From the NCBI RefSeq assembly GCF_003364315.1, contig NZ_NXLS01000004.1, positions 1-64,000 of the forward strand: DNA of 64,000 bases, given 5' to 3'. A program made the translations under genes and the position numbers. Shown here one piece after another: positions 9,174 to 17,086 of the stretch; the stretch's first letter is position 1, and every line of letters begins with the position of its first letter. Source of the stretch: Helicobacter ganmani (lineage in GTDB: Bacteria; Campylobacterota; Campylobacteria; Campylobacterales; Helicobacteraceae). The notes below the pieces were generated by a model, which had not been told where the DNA came from, searched no databases, and saw only the letters and a list, made by a program, of their open reading frames with translations.

Positions 9174-10432
9174 TAAAGAGGCGCGAAACGATTGTTTGTA
9201 GGTGTAAGAATCTCAATATTATATTGCACCTGATTGTCCTTGATTCTTTCTTTGAAATATCGTTTAGCACCGGGGGAACTCTTGCGATAAAAATATTCAA
9301 TCCCAAAAGCCGTAGCATAATTAATCCAATCATATTCCAAATCCACATCTAACAACTTTGCCTGCTCCACAAACAAACTATCCAGCGGGGCAATGGAATT
9401 GGCAATAAACATATTTTTTCTATCCCTCTCTTGCGTAATAGAAAGCAAGCTTGGATTGTAGTTGATTTGCGTAGAGTAGATTCCATTGGGGCGAATGCTA
9501 TTATAAGTCAGCTGCGAAAGAATAATGCTAGAATTTGTAATGGGCGTATTCAAAAAGATTCTTGTTCCTTGTAAAGCTCCCCTTAATGCCTTAATTTCCT
9601 TTGGCAATTCAGAACCTTGTTTGAGGCTAAAACTTTTAGAAAGTTGTAAATTTTCATTTGAGGCTTGCGTGTATTGCTGCATTTGCTTACCAATATTCCC
9701 AGAATCATAAAAGCTTGCCGCACGAATATGGGGTTGAATCTCGGATAATTTTTTAATTTGTTCTTCATAGCTAATTCCACCAAAAATAAGATGAGAGGAA
9801 TCGTTAGCATTGGACAAAATTTGAGATTTATGCACGCTTGGAATAAAAATAGACAAATCTGTGCGCATTGTCGCAAGATGATTCGCTCCCTCTTGCGTCA
9901 AAACTGCAATCACTTGACGATGTCCCTTAGCATATATTTTTTCTAATGCTGCTTGCAAATCCTCCAAAGATTCTCCTTGAGAGTCAAAAACTTCAAAGTT
10001 AAAACCCCCCCTTTGAAGCAAAAGATAACTCAAAATAGTATTCATTGTTGTGCTAGAATAACGTCCAATTGCTTTGCGTGGAAATAGCAAGGCAATATGA
10101 AACAAGGATTTTTGCAAACCCAAAAAATAAGGAATTTCCGAAATTTCAAGCTGCGATAAAAACTGATTAAGCTGTTCAATCATTTCTTTATTTTGATTGT
10201 TTTCATCAATTTTTGCAATAAAAGAAAAAACCTGTTCTTTTTCTAAAAGTTCCTTTAGGCAGCTAGTGCTACATTTTTGCGATTCCACATTCAGCACTTC
10301 CATATTTGGAAGTGGCAGAGGCGAAAGATATTTACCGCTTGCATTTGCAAAAGGAGGAATCACTAATGCACTGATAATGAGTGCAATCCACAGATTTTTT
10401 AAACCTCTTTTAAAATTGTTTTTTAATTGCAT
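9173..10432 (-). CDS. Periplasmic protein with a receptor-like (LpoA/periplasmic-binding) fold
   Basis: A 419-residue protein with an N-terminal signal peptide or anchor (hydrophobic residues 14-31, ALIISALVIPPFANA) and then a soluble domain. The alternation of beta-alpha units (VFSFIAKID, IPYFLGLQK, FHIALLFP, VIAVLTQEG, SLSIFIPSV-like, HLIFGGISY, IRAASFYDS) suggests a two-lobed type I periplasmic-binding fold, as in the C-terminal half of the penicillin-binding-protein activator LpoA. That assignment is by pattern only. It overlaps the upstream gene by 10 bases and the downstream gene by 1. A run of seven G in the coding strand (10005-10011) lies inside the gene and could slip. Confidence 0.6.
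   Translation of the reverse strand: MQLKNNFKRGLKNLWIALIISALVIPPFANASGKYLSPLPLPNMEVLNVESQKCSTSCLKELLEKEQVFSFIAKIDENNQNKEMIEQLNQFLSQLEISEIPYFLGLQKSLFHIALLFPRKAIGRYSSTTMNTILSYLLLQRGGFNFEVFDSQGESLEDLQAALEKIYAKGHRQVIAVLTQEGANHLATMRTDLSIFIPSVHKSQILSNANDSSHLIFGGISYEEQIKKLSEIQPHIRAASFYDSGNIGKQMQQYTQASNENLQLSKSFSLKQGSELPKEIKALRGALQGTRIFLNTPITNSSIILSQLTYNSIRPNGIYSTQINYNPSLLSITQERDRKNMFIANSIAPLDSLFVEQAKLLDVDLEYDWINYATAFGIEYFYRKSSPGAKRYFKERIKDNQVQYNIEILTPTNNRFAPL
9991..10018. repeat. C7/G7 tract inside an 8-base inverted repeat
   Basis: CTTCAAAG (9991-9998) and its exact inverse CTTTGAAG (10011-10018) flank a run of seven C (10005-10011) inside the periplasmic protein gene. G/C tracts of this length are the slippage-prone class in Campylobacter and Helicobacter. 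The frame is intact here. Confidence 0.7.
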
Positions 10433-11079
10433 TGTTTCTCTTCCTTTAATAATTCTTTAAGGTGTAAAAACTCCTTGTGCGCATTGATTTTTAATTTTGG
10501 CTGCCTTAGGAGTTGGTTTAAGCTAAAGGTCGGAAAAAGCTTTAAATGATTCCATTTTAGCAATTTACCTTGCACATTTCTATAATCACTTCCATCTTGT
10601 GTAAGATAAAAATAAGCTTCTGCTCCAAGCAAAACAAGGATTGGGCTTTGTGTAAATTCAATTTGTTTGAGAAAATATCCCATACACGATTCTATGCAAA
10701 TTTGTTGAGAATTTTGCGGAATCTCACATTTTAAGAGCGACAAAATAGAAACCTCTTGCAATCTCATATCAAAAACGCGTTCAACGATATTTTTCAACAT
10801 TTGCGCACTTTTAGAAGCAAAACGTAGCTGCGCATCTAATAAAGGCATAAGTGAGAGAAAAACAAGCTTAGAGTTTTGATGGCACAATCCCGCACTTGGC
10901 GAGGAAGTTTTTTGTGCGCACAACTTGCAAGATTCTATTAATTGCCTCAAATCTCCTTGATTTTGACTTTGGAATCTTTTTTGTGTAGGCACTAAAAACT
11001 GCGGATTACAATAATCAAATCCAAAAGATTGCAATAAATAGAGCTTTTTTAGCAATAACGCTTGATGGAGTGTTTGCAA
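10423..11079 (-). CDS. Uracil-DNA glycosylase superfamily protein, apparently degenerate
   Basis: A 218-residue protein resembling family 4 uracil-DNA glycosylases in layout. It has a cysteine pair C51 and C54 (ESCKLCAQKT), a central KCE motif with C118, and C128 and C132 before an ILVLLGAEAYFYL strand that matches the family's 'LG..A' segment, so the four iron-sulphur cysteines look kept. The catalytic GEAPG stretch is replaced by LSLMPLLDA, and the usual T.HP ending reads FPTFSLNQLLRQPK, so glycosylase activity is doubtful. It is the first gene of a coupled three-gene minus-strand operon. Function may be structural or altered substrate recognition. Confidence 0.6.
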   Translation of the reverse strand: MQTLHQALLLKKLYLLQSFGFDYCNPQFLVPTQKRFQSQNQGDLRQLIESCKLCAQKTSSPSAGLCHQNSKLVFLSLMPLLDAQLRFASKSAQMLKNIVERVFDMRLQEVSILSLLKCEIPQNSQQICIESCMGYFLKQIEFTQSPILVLLGAEAYFYLTQDGSDYRNVQGKLLKWNHLKLFPTFSLNQLLRQPKLKINAHKEFLHLKELLKEEKQCN

Positions 11080-11275
11080 AATATCCCCAAATTTTTAGAA
11101 AATAAATAAGAATTATAAGACAAAAAGATTAAAATACAATAACATCAACAAGAAACCGAATTCTTATGTCCTTGCAATTCGTGGCACACGACTTACAAAG
11201 CAGCTGTGCAAGCTATGTGCGAAGCTATGCAATGCACGCACGCTTTGAACTGCAAATCCATAATTTATTACCGCT

Positions 11276-11863
11276 TCATTGCATTGTAGTATTTTGAATA
11301 ACATAAGCTTTTAAGATTTTTTGTTCTTTGATAGGCTTATCTTGCGAATTAGTCGGAGTATATTCTATTTTACGCAAAGTTTTAAAACTCTCCTCTTTGG
11401 AATCCTCACTAATCTCGCCAAAAATCGTGTGCTTGCCATTCAAATGCGGAGTGCGCGTCGTGGTAATAAAAAATTGACTTCCATTCGTATTTTCCCCAGC
11501 ATTTGCCATTGCCAAAATCCCCGCCCTATCAAACGCATAACCTTTTACAATCTCATCTTCAAAATCTTCTCCCCAAATAGATTCTCCTCCACTTCCTGTG
11601 CCACTTGGGTCGCCTCCTTGAATCATAAACCTGCGAATCACGCGATGAAAAATCGTGCCATTATAATAGCCTTCGTTGGTATGTGTAACAAAATTTTCTA
11701 CCGCTTTGGGTGCAACTTGCGGAAACAAATCTAGCACAATCTTGCCCGAAGTAGTTTCCAAAACAACTTGAATCTTTTGCGATTCCATACTTTGCACATT
11801 TTCTTGTGCGCATAAGATTCCTGCGCACAACAAACTAAGCAAAAAGTGAATTAACGCTCTCAT
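11276..11863 (-). CDS. Periplasmic cyclophilin-type peptidyl-prolyl isomerase
   Basis: A 195-residue cyclophilin that isomerises Xaa-Pro bonds of exported proteins. It begins with a signal peptide (MRALIHFLLSLLCAGILCAQ). The conserved core includes FHRVIRRFMIQGGDP, NAGENTNGSQFFI and HTIFGEI, with the catalytic arginine in FHRV. The start at 11863 is chosen because TAAAAGGATT lies just upstream and a signal peptide begins there; an upstream in-frame ATG at 11908 lacks both. The start lies inside the end of prs (29-base overlap), so the two are probably coupled. Confidence 0.88.
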   Translation of the reverse strand: MRALIHFLLSLLCAGILCAQENVQSMESQKIQVVLETTSGKIVLDLFPQVAPKAVENFVTHTNEGYYNGTIFHRVIRRFMIQGGDPSGTGSGGESIWGEDFEDEIVKGYAFDRAGILAMANAGENTNGSQFFITTTRTPHLNGKHTIFGEISEDSKEESFKTLRKIEYTPTNSQDKPIKEQKILKAYVIQNTTMQ

Positions 11864-12764
11864 CTTTATTAATCCTTTTAATGACTTCAGCAAACAAAGG
11901 CGCAACACTTAAAATCTTGATTTTTTCACAATGTTGTTTTAAAGGAATCGTATCTGTAACAATCACTTCATCAATCTCACTTGTTTGGATTCTATCATAA
12001 GCCACTCCGCTAAAAACTGCGTGAGTGCCAAGCGCAATCACACTTGTTGCACCTTTTTGCTTAAACGCACTTGCTGCCTTTACCATTGTGCCCGCAGTAT
12101 CAATTATATCATCAATAAGTATCACATCTTTGCCCTCAACATTTCCAATCACATTCATTACTTCACTTTCATTTGCCTTTTCGCGTCGTTTGTCAATAAT
12201 GACAATGTCCAACCCCAAAAGTTTAGCAAAATATCTTGCGCGCGCCACTCCGCCAATATCCGGACTTGCCACAATAGGATTCTTGAAATTCTTGGAGATA
12301 ATGTATTCTTTAAAAACAATAGAACCATAAAGATTATCCACGGGAATATCAAAAAAACCTTGAATCTGTCCAGCGTGCAAATCCATTGCAACAAGTCGCG
12401 TAATACCTGCACATTGCAACAAATCTGCAACCAATTTTGCGCTAATAGGGACGCGTGGGGAAGCTTTGCGGTCTTGTCTTGCATAACCAAAATAAGGCAT
12501 AATGATATTAATAGATTTTGCCGAACTGCGTTTGAGTGCATCAATCATAATGAGTAATTCCATTAAATTATCATTCGCAGGAGCGCAAGTGGATTGAATC
12601 ACAAACACATCTTTCCCTCGCACACTTTCACAAATACGAATCCCAATCTCTCCATCACTAAAGCGCGTTACTTCCGCTTGGGATAGCTCAATATCCAACT
12701 CTTTTGCAACGCGTTGAGAAAACTCTGGGTGCGCAGTTCCTGTAAAAATCTTGTAATCTTGCAT
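11835..12764 (-). CDS. prs: Ribose-phosphate pyrophosphokinase (PRPP synthetase)
   Basis: A 309-residue enzyme making PRPP from ribose-5-phosphate and ATP, for nucleotides, histidine, tryptophan and NAD. The PRPP-binding segment ILIDDIIDTAGT, the ATP loop region (MPYFGYARQDRK) and the flexible loop with DKRREK are all present. Length matches class I bacterial enzymes. A TATAAT box sits 32 bases upstream on the minus strand. The downstream cyclophilin gene overlaps its 3' end by 29 bases. It supplies the substrate used by gpt encoded at 482-940. Confidence 0.95.
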   Translation of the reverse strand: MQDYKIFTGTAHPEFSQRVAKELDIELSQAEVTRFSDGEIGIRICESVRGKDVFVIQSTCAPANDNLMELLIMIDALKRSSAKSINIIMPYFGYARQDRKASPRVPISAKLVADLLQCAGITRLVAMDLHAGQIQGFFDIPVDNLYGSIVFKEYIISKNFKNPIVASPDIGGVARARYFAKLLGLDIVIIDKRREKANESEVMNVIGNVEGKDVILIDDIIDTAGTMVKAASAFKQKGATSVIALGTHAVFSGVAYDRIQTSEIDEVIVTDTIPLKQHCEKIKILSVAPLFAEVIKRINKDESVNSLFA

Positions 12765-12795
12765 AAGCTGCCTTTAAAAAAATTTCAAAGCACAT

Positions 12796-12801
12796 ATTAT
12801 A
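12796..12801 (-). promoter_or_regulatory. Sigma-70 -10 box for prs
   Basis: TATAAT on the minus strand in GTCTATAATATG, 32 bases upstream of the prs ATG. Confidence 0.5.
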
Positions 12802-12887
12802 GACTACAAACTCAAAAATTTTGCTTTTTTGTCTTTGCTTTTTAAAATTTTTGCTAAAATGTGCGCATTAAAATTTTAGGAATCGCA

Positions 12888-14840
12888 ATGACAAATCAAA
12901 ACCAAAAATACAGAGGAATTTTAGAAGTCTTAAAAAATAGCAGTTGTGAAGAAATTGAAGCCTTTGTAACCTCGCGATTCCACCAAAACCTTGCCTTTTT
13001 TCAAGCCGATTATCCTAATTTATTTGAAAGGCTACAACAACCCGCAAAAGAGTATCAACTTTATATTGGAAAAGAGGGAATCAACATTCTTAATTTTGCA
13101 CAAAATAGCTTTCTTTTCCCTTTAATTGATGGCAAATCAAGTATGATAGAAGTGCATCAAAATTGCGCTTATAATCCTCCAATTAATGAGAAATGGAATC
13201 GTATTTATGGCACGCGCGCAGAAATGATGAATGAAAAATTTCCTTATAGTAGCATTTTAGTCAATGGAATCCTTGAATTTGCCATAGACAATGGCGGGGT
13301 TACCGCCTATCACTTGCCAAGTGATTTTTTGCCAAGCCTCAATCTCTTTGGCTTAGGAGGAGGGATTTTTTTGCAGATTTTAGCAGAAAACTATACGATG
13401 ATTCATAATTTCTTTATTTTTGAGGAATCCTTTGATTTGTTTAGAATTGCGTGTTTTTTTGTGGATTTTGCCTTGCTTTTTAGCAAAACCGAACACAGAG
13501 CGGGTTATATTTTCTTAGAAAGCATGATGCACAGAGATTATATCAATCATTTCTTTTTAACGCGCAAAATCAGCACTTCTATCGTGCGCTTTGAACTGAT
13601 GATGTATCAAACTCCGCTCAATCAAAGCGTGCGCGGAATCGTTTTTGAAATGCACTCACAAATCTTGCGCGGTTGGGGAACTTTTGAAGATGAAATGCGC
13701 GGAATCGTCAATAAACTAAGCTTTCCTCTTGCACCTATGCTTTTAGAGCCTAAACGCGTTAATGCTCCTATTTGCGTCATTGCAAATGGTCCTAGCCTTG
13801 ATTTCTTGCTTCCTTTTATTAAGCAAAACCAACACAAAATGATTCTTTTTAGTTGTGGAACTGCACTAAAACCGCTTCTTAAGGCAGGCATTACTCCAGA
13901 TTTTCAAATAGAAATTGAGCGACATGATTATTTAGATGAAGTATTAAAAGCCGCACCATTAGGAGAGATTCCATTACTTTGTGCAACCGTGTTGGACAAA
14001 AAGGCAAAAAGCCTTGCAAAAGAAATTTATCTCTTTGAACGCGACGGCTCAAGTGCCGCAAATCTCAATGCACCGCGTTTTAAAGTGCGTTTCACCGCGC
14101 CTTTGGTAGGCAATGCGGGAGCATCGCTTGCAAGTTATTTGGGGAGTGATGTGATTTTGTGTGGCTTGGATTGTGGATACAAAAAAGGTGCGAAAAAACA
14201 CGCACAAAACTCCTATTATGAAGAGGAAGAGGCACGGATTCCAGAGGACGCCTACCCTGTGGCGGGAAATTTCAGCGAAGATATTTATTCTGACGCTCTT
14301 TATTCTCTCTCACGCACCGCTTTAGAGGAAGCTTTTAGGGCATTAAAACCCTTTAATATCCTAAATCTCAATGACGGAGCAAAAATCACAGGCGCACAAG
14401 CTGTGCATTATCAAGACTTTGAGCTAAAGCCTATTGACAAAGCCCAAGAGATTAAAAACCTTAAATCTCTTTTTAAAGACCCGCTTCAAGGAGATTTTTA
14501 CACCAAAGAAACACAAAAGTATTTCTTTGAGATTCTTGCATTTAAAAACAAAATTCAAGACAGCTTCAAAGTCAAGGTAGAATCCAAAAAATCCCTTTTT
14601 ATCGCGCTAGACAAAATCTTTGAAATCATTTCCAAAGAGGGACAAAACAATCCTTTTATTGGGATTCTATTTGGTGGGACTTTAAGCCATTTTCTCTATG
14701 CTATTGCCCTAGCAAGCTTGCATTTGCCTCATAACAATATGCAAAACCTTTGGCAAAAGGCACAAGCACTCTATATAGAGGGCATAGAAGCAATGATAAC
14801 TTATTTGCGAGAAGTGCTTTTGTCAAAAGTGGAACACTAA
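12888..14840 (+). CDS. Maf family (motility accessory factor) flagellin glycosyltransferase
   Basis: A 650-residue protein of the Maf/DUF115 family, which in Campylobacter, Helicobacter and Aeromonas transfers nonulosonic acids such as pseudaminic acid onto flagellin before export. The central Maf domain begins near residue 290 with PICVIANGPSLDFLLPFI and continues with GNAGASLASYLGSDVILCGL. The start at ATG 12888 is preferred over an upstream GTG at 12861 because TTTAGGA lies 6-9 bases before it. The last codons contain the sigma-54 box of the next gene. The exact sugar donor is not deducible; pseudaminic acid is inferred from the genus. Confidence 0.85.
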   Translation: MTNQNQKYRGILEVLKNSSCEEIEAFVTSRFHQNLAFFQADYPNLFERLQQPAKEYQLYIGKEGINILNFAQNSFLFPLIDGKSSMIEVHQNCAYNPPINEKWNRIYGTRAEMMNEKFPYSSILVNGILEFAIDNGGVTAYHLPSDFLPSLNLFGLGGGIFLQILAENYTMIHNFFIFEESFDLFRIACFFVDFALLFSKTEHRAGYIFLESMMHRDYINHFFLTRKISTSIVRFELMMYQTPLNQSVRGIVFEMHSQILRGWGTFEDEMRGIVNKLSFPLAPMLLEPKRVNAPICVIANGPSLDFLLPFIKQNQHKMILFSCGTALKPLLKAGITPDFQIEIERHDYLDEVLKAAPLGEIPLLCATVLDKKAKSLAKEIYLFERDGSSAANLNAPRFKVRFTAPLVGNAGASLASYLGSDVILCGLDCGYKKGAKKHAQNSYYEEEEARIPEDAYPVAGNFSEDIYSDALYSLSRTALEEAFRALKPFNILNLNDGAKITGAQAVHYQDFELKPIDKAQEIKNLKSLFKDPLQGDFYTKETQKYFFEILAFKNKIQDSFKVKVESKKSLFIALDKIFEIISKEGQNNPFIGILFGGTLSHFLYAIALASLHLPHNNMQNLWQKAQALYIEGIEAMITYLREVLLSKVEH

Positions 14841-14846
14841 TTGCTT
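14829..14846 (+). promoter_or_regulatory. Sigma-54 (RpoN) promoter of the FlgP-like operon
   Basis: GTGGAACACTAATTGCTTC: GG (14831-14832) and GC (14843-14844) are 10 bases apart, and the TGGAAC and TTGCTT halves match the consensus closely. It overlaps the maf stop. The predicted start near 14856 leaves a 26-base leader before the ATG at 14882. Confidence 0.78.
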
Positions 14847-14881
14847 CAAGATTTTTATCTCAAATGTCAAAAAGGATTGAA

Positions 14882-15481
14882 ATGACAAGAAAAACATCTA
14901 TTTCATTAGTTTTAGCGGGAACGCTTTTAGCAGGTAGTTTATTTGCAGCACAGCAAATTGATTCTGTATCCACAAGTGAGACCATTAGCCCTATTGGCAA
15001 AGCAGGCAATACAGTGGTGGCAAACTCAAATCCTCAAAGCCCTTATGCAAGCTCACACGGAAGAAACTCTAACTCTCCAGCAGGTTTGCAAGGTATTGAA
15101 GTAGGAGGCGACGATATTGTGATTCCAAACGCGCCAATCATCACTCCTTCAAGCATTATTGAAATTAGCGCAATTGGTATGGGTGTCGCACCAGAATCTA
15201 CACTCTCTCCAGCACAAGCTCTAGCATTAGCAAAACGCGCAGCAATCGTAGATGCTTACCGACAAATCGGTGAGAAAATGTATGGAATCCGCGTCAATGC
15301 ACAAGACACCGTGCGAGATATGGTGCTTAAAAACTCAACCGTGAAAACAAAAGTATTAGCGGTGATTCGTAATGCAGAAATCGTAGAAACCGTTTATAAA
15401 GACGGACTTTGCCAAGTCAGTATGGAACTTAAACTTGACGGAAAAAGATGGTATCGTATCTTAACAGGCGAACAATTCTAA
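14882..15481 (+). CDS. FlgP-like LPP20-domain flagellar protein
   Basis: A 199-residue exported protein with a signal peptide (SLVLAGTLLAGSLFAA) and an LPP20/FlgP-type domain (about residues 90-195: IEISAIGMGVAP, LALAKRAAIVDAYRQIGEKM, VYKDGLCQVSMELKLDG). In C. jejuni FlgP is a lipoprotein forming the outer-membrane-associated basal disk of the flagellar motor. Here no lipobox cysteine is present, so the protein looks non-lipidated. The ATG at 14882 is chosen for its AAAGGATT ribosome binding site and signal peptide; a longer frame starts at 14750 inside maf. A strong sigma-54 promoter upstream supports a motor role. Confidence 0.78.
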   Translation: MTRKTSISLVLAGTLLAGSLFAAQQIDSVSTSETISPIGKAGNTVVANSNPQSPYASSHGRNSNSPAGLQGIEVGGDDIVIPNAPIITPSSIIEISAIGMGVAPESTLSPAQALALAKRAAIVDAYRQIGEKMYGIRVNAQDTVRDMVLKNSTVKTKVLAVIRNAEIVETVYKDGLCQVSMELKLDGKRWYRILTGEQF

Positions 15482-15972
15482 GTCTCGCTTTCTTAGGACT
15501 TACTCTATTTGTAGTTTTTGGGTGCGCAAAAACGCCCCAAAACATACAAAATTCTACCTCCAAAACAATCTTTTTTTCCACAAAAGACTTCAAATTCTAT
15601 GATTTAGGATTTATCAAAACCTATCCTAACCACACAACTTTAGAGATTTTCAATGCAGGTGTTTTGCTACTTCAAATGGAATGCTATGCAAACAAAGTTT
15701 GTTTAAATCAGACCTGTTATTCTAAAGATTCTTTTATGCGGCGACTATTAGGAGACAGCCATTTTGATGACCTAGATTTACAAGCTGTCCTCTTGGGCAA
15801 TGAAATCTTTTTTGGACAAAACAAACTCCCCAATGCAAGCGGTTTTACACAAAACCTCAAGCGAGGCAACCATTCTTTATCTTACCAAGTGCAGAGTGAT
15901 TCTATCACCCTACACATTCAAGATTCACAAAAGCAAAAGAAATTCTCGCTAGAAATCAGCACACTACCCTAA
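15448..15972 (+). CDS. Putative lipoprotein, downstream of the FlgP-like gene
   Basis: A 174-residue protein with NRR, a hydrophobic core and the lipobox VFGC at residues 23-26, so it is likely a lipid-anchored outer or inner membrane protein. The rest is beta-rich with no family I recognise, and four further cysteines sit in the segment MECYANKVCLNQTCYS (two could pair). The start overlaps the preceding gene by 34 bases. GGAAAAAG just before the ATG may serve as ribosome binding site. Position in a sigma-54-driven operon suggests a flagellar motor or envelope accessory role, by analogy with the flgP-flgQ pair of Campylobacter, but no homology to FlgQ is claimed. Confidence 0.65.
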   Translation: MVSYLNRRTILSLAFLGLTLFVVFGCAKTPQNIQNSTSKTIFFSTKDFKFYDLGFIKTYPNHTTLEIFNAGVLLLQMECYANKVCLNQTCYSKDSFMRRLLGDSHFDDLDLQAVLLGNEIFFGQNKLPNASGFTQNLKRGNHSLSYQVQSDSITLHIQDSQKQKKFSLEISTLP

Positions 15973-15983
15973 AAGAATCCACA

Positions 15984-16724
15984 ATGCAAATCTATCAACC
16001 CAAAAATGGCTATTGTTACAACAGCGATACACTCTTTCTCTATGATTTCGCACTTCCTTTCTTGAAAATGCGTCATCATCTCTTAGAAGTTGGTGCGGGT
16101 TGCGGAGTGCTAGGTTTATTGTGCGCAAGAGATTCTAAATGCAGACTAACAATGATAGAAAAAAATCCCAAAATGGCGGAGTTTTGCTCACACAATCTAC
16201 GGATAAATCACACCAAAGCACATTTGATTTGTGCGGACTTTTTAGAATACGATTTCAACTCCCAACTAGCCCAAAACACAAAATCCCAAAAAACACATTC
16301 TACAACCCAAATAGCTTTTGACATTATTTTAAGCAATCCCCCTTTTTATCACGACGATGTGATAAAATCCCAAAATTCCGATATTTTTAGCGCGCGTTAT
16401 GCCCAAAACTTACCCTTTTTAGATTTCGCTCGCAAAGTGAATTCCCTGCTCAAGCCCACAGGAGAATTTATTTTTTGCTACGACGCAAAAGCTATTTTTC
16501 ATCTCTTTTGTGTGTTACATTCTTACAAAATTCGTCCAATTTGCTTGCGTTTTGTTTATCCAAAGCTAGATAAAAGCGCAACTTTGGTATTGTGTCGTTG
16601 CAAAAAAAATTCTAAAAGTCAATGCAAGATTCTGCCTCCGCTGATTACCCATATTGACTTAAATTTCACGCAAGAAGTGCTTGAGATTTACAAAAAAGCC
16701 AAAACTTGGAGTATCAAATGTTGA
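15984..16724 (+). CDS. tRNA1(Val) A37 N6-methyltransferase-like protein
   Basis: A 246-residue SAM-dependent methyltransferase of the TrmN6/YfiC type. The SAM-binding loop LLEVGAGCGVLGLL is at residues 33-46 and the N6-adenine catalytic motif NPPFYHDD is near residue 115. The N-terminal YQPKNGYCYNSDTLFL segment is typical of the family, which modifies adenine in tRNA. No signal peptide. It lies 11 bases after the lipoprotein gene and overlaps the next gene by 7 bases, so it belongs to the same operon by position, though its function is unrelated to motility. Confidence 0.8.
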   Translation: MQIYQPKNGYCYNSDTLFLYDFALPFLKMRHHLLEVGAGCGVLGLLCARDSKCRLTMIEKNPKMAEFCSHNLRINHTKAHLICADFLEYDFNSQLAQNTKSQKTHSTTQIAFDIILSNPPFYHDDVIKSQNSDIFSARYAQNLPFLDFARKVNSLLKPTGEFIFCYDAKAIFHLFCVLHSYKIRPICLRFVYPKLDKSATLVLCRCKKNSKSQCKILPPLITHIDLNFTQEVLEIYKKAKTWSIKC

Positions 16725-17086
16725 AAGATTCAGACTTTTCCTTTGGCTTTGATTCAAGCAAATGCGAACAATGCGGAGGCAAATGTTGCACAGGAGAAGC
16801 AGGCTATATCTTTGTAACACCGCAAGAAATACAAGGAATCGCGCAATTTTTAGGCTTAGAGTTTGACACATTTTGTCAAAAATTTGTCAAAAAAGTTGGC
16901 TATCGTTATTCTTTATGCGAGATTTTAGAAAGCAATGGTGCGTATTCTTGCGTATTTTTCAAAAATGGCAGATGTCAAATCTACCAAAAGCGTCCTGCGC
17001 AATGCGTGCGATTCCCTTTTTGGGATTGCTACAAAGAAGAATGGGCAGATTTATTAAAGGAATGTATCGGTGTGGTCAAAAAATAA
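16718..17086 (+). CDS. YkgJ-family cysteine-cluster protein
   Basis: A 122-residue protein with the Zn/Fe-chelate motif CEQCGGKCC near the N-terminus and further cysteines in YSCVF, RCQIYQKRPAQCVRFPF and CYKEEW, the pattern of the YkgJ (UPF0153) family. The metal and reaction are unknown for the family; links with metal-binding oxidoreductases have been suggested. The start at ATG 16718 is chosen because GGAG lies 7 bases upstream; a TTG at 16706 gives four more residues. It overlaps the methyltransferase stop by 7 bases and the next gene by 17 bases. Confidence 0.78.
   Translation: MLKDSDFSFGFDSSKCEQCGGKCCTGEAGYIFVTPQEIQGIAQFLGLEFDTFCQKFVKKVGYRYSLCEILESNGAYSCVFFKNGRCQIYQKRPAQCVRFPFWDCYKEEWADLLKECIGVVKK

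Noticed and set aside
11166-11297. A 43-codon plus-strand frame (MSLQFVAHDL...) in the gap before the cyclophilin gene, with higher GC than its surroundings.
   Set aside because: No ribosome binding site, it runs into the end of the cyclophilin gene on the other strand, and no family resemblance. A small RNA cannot be excluded, but nothing supports it.
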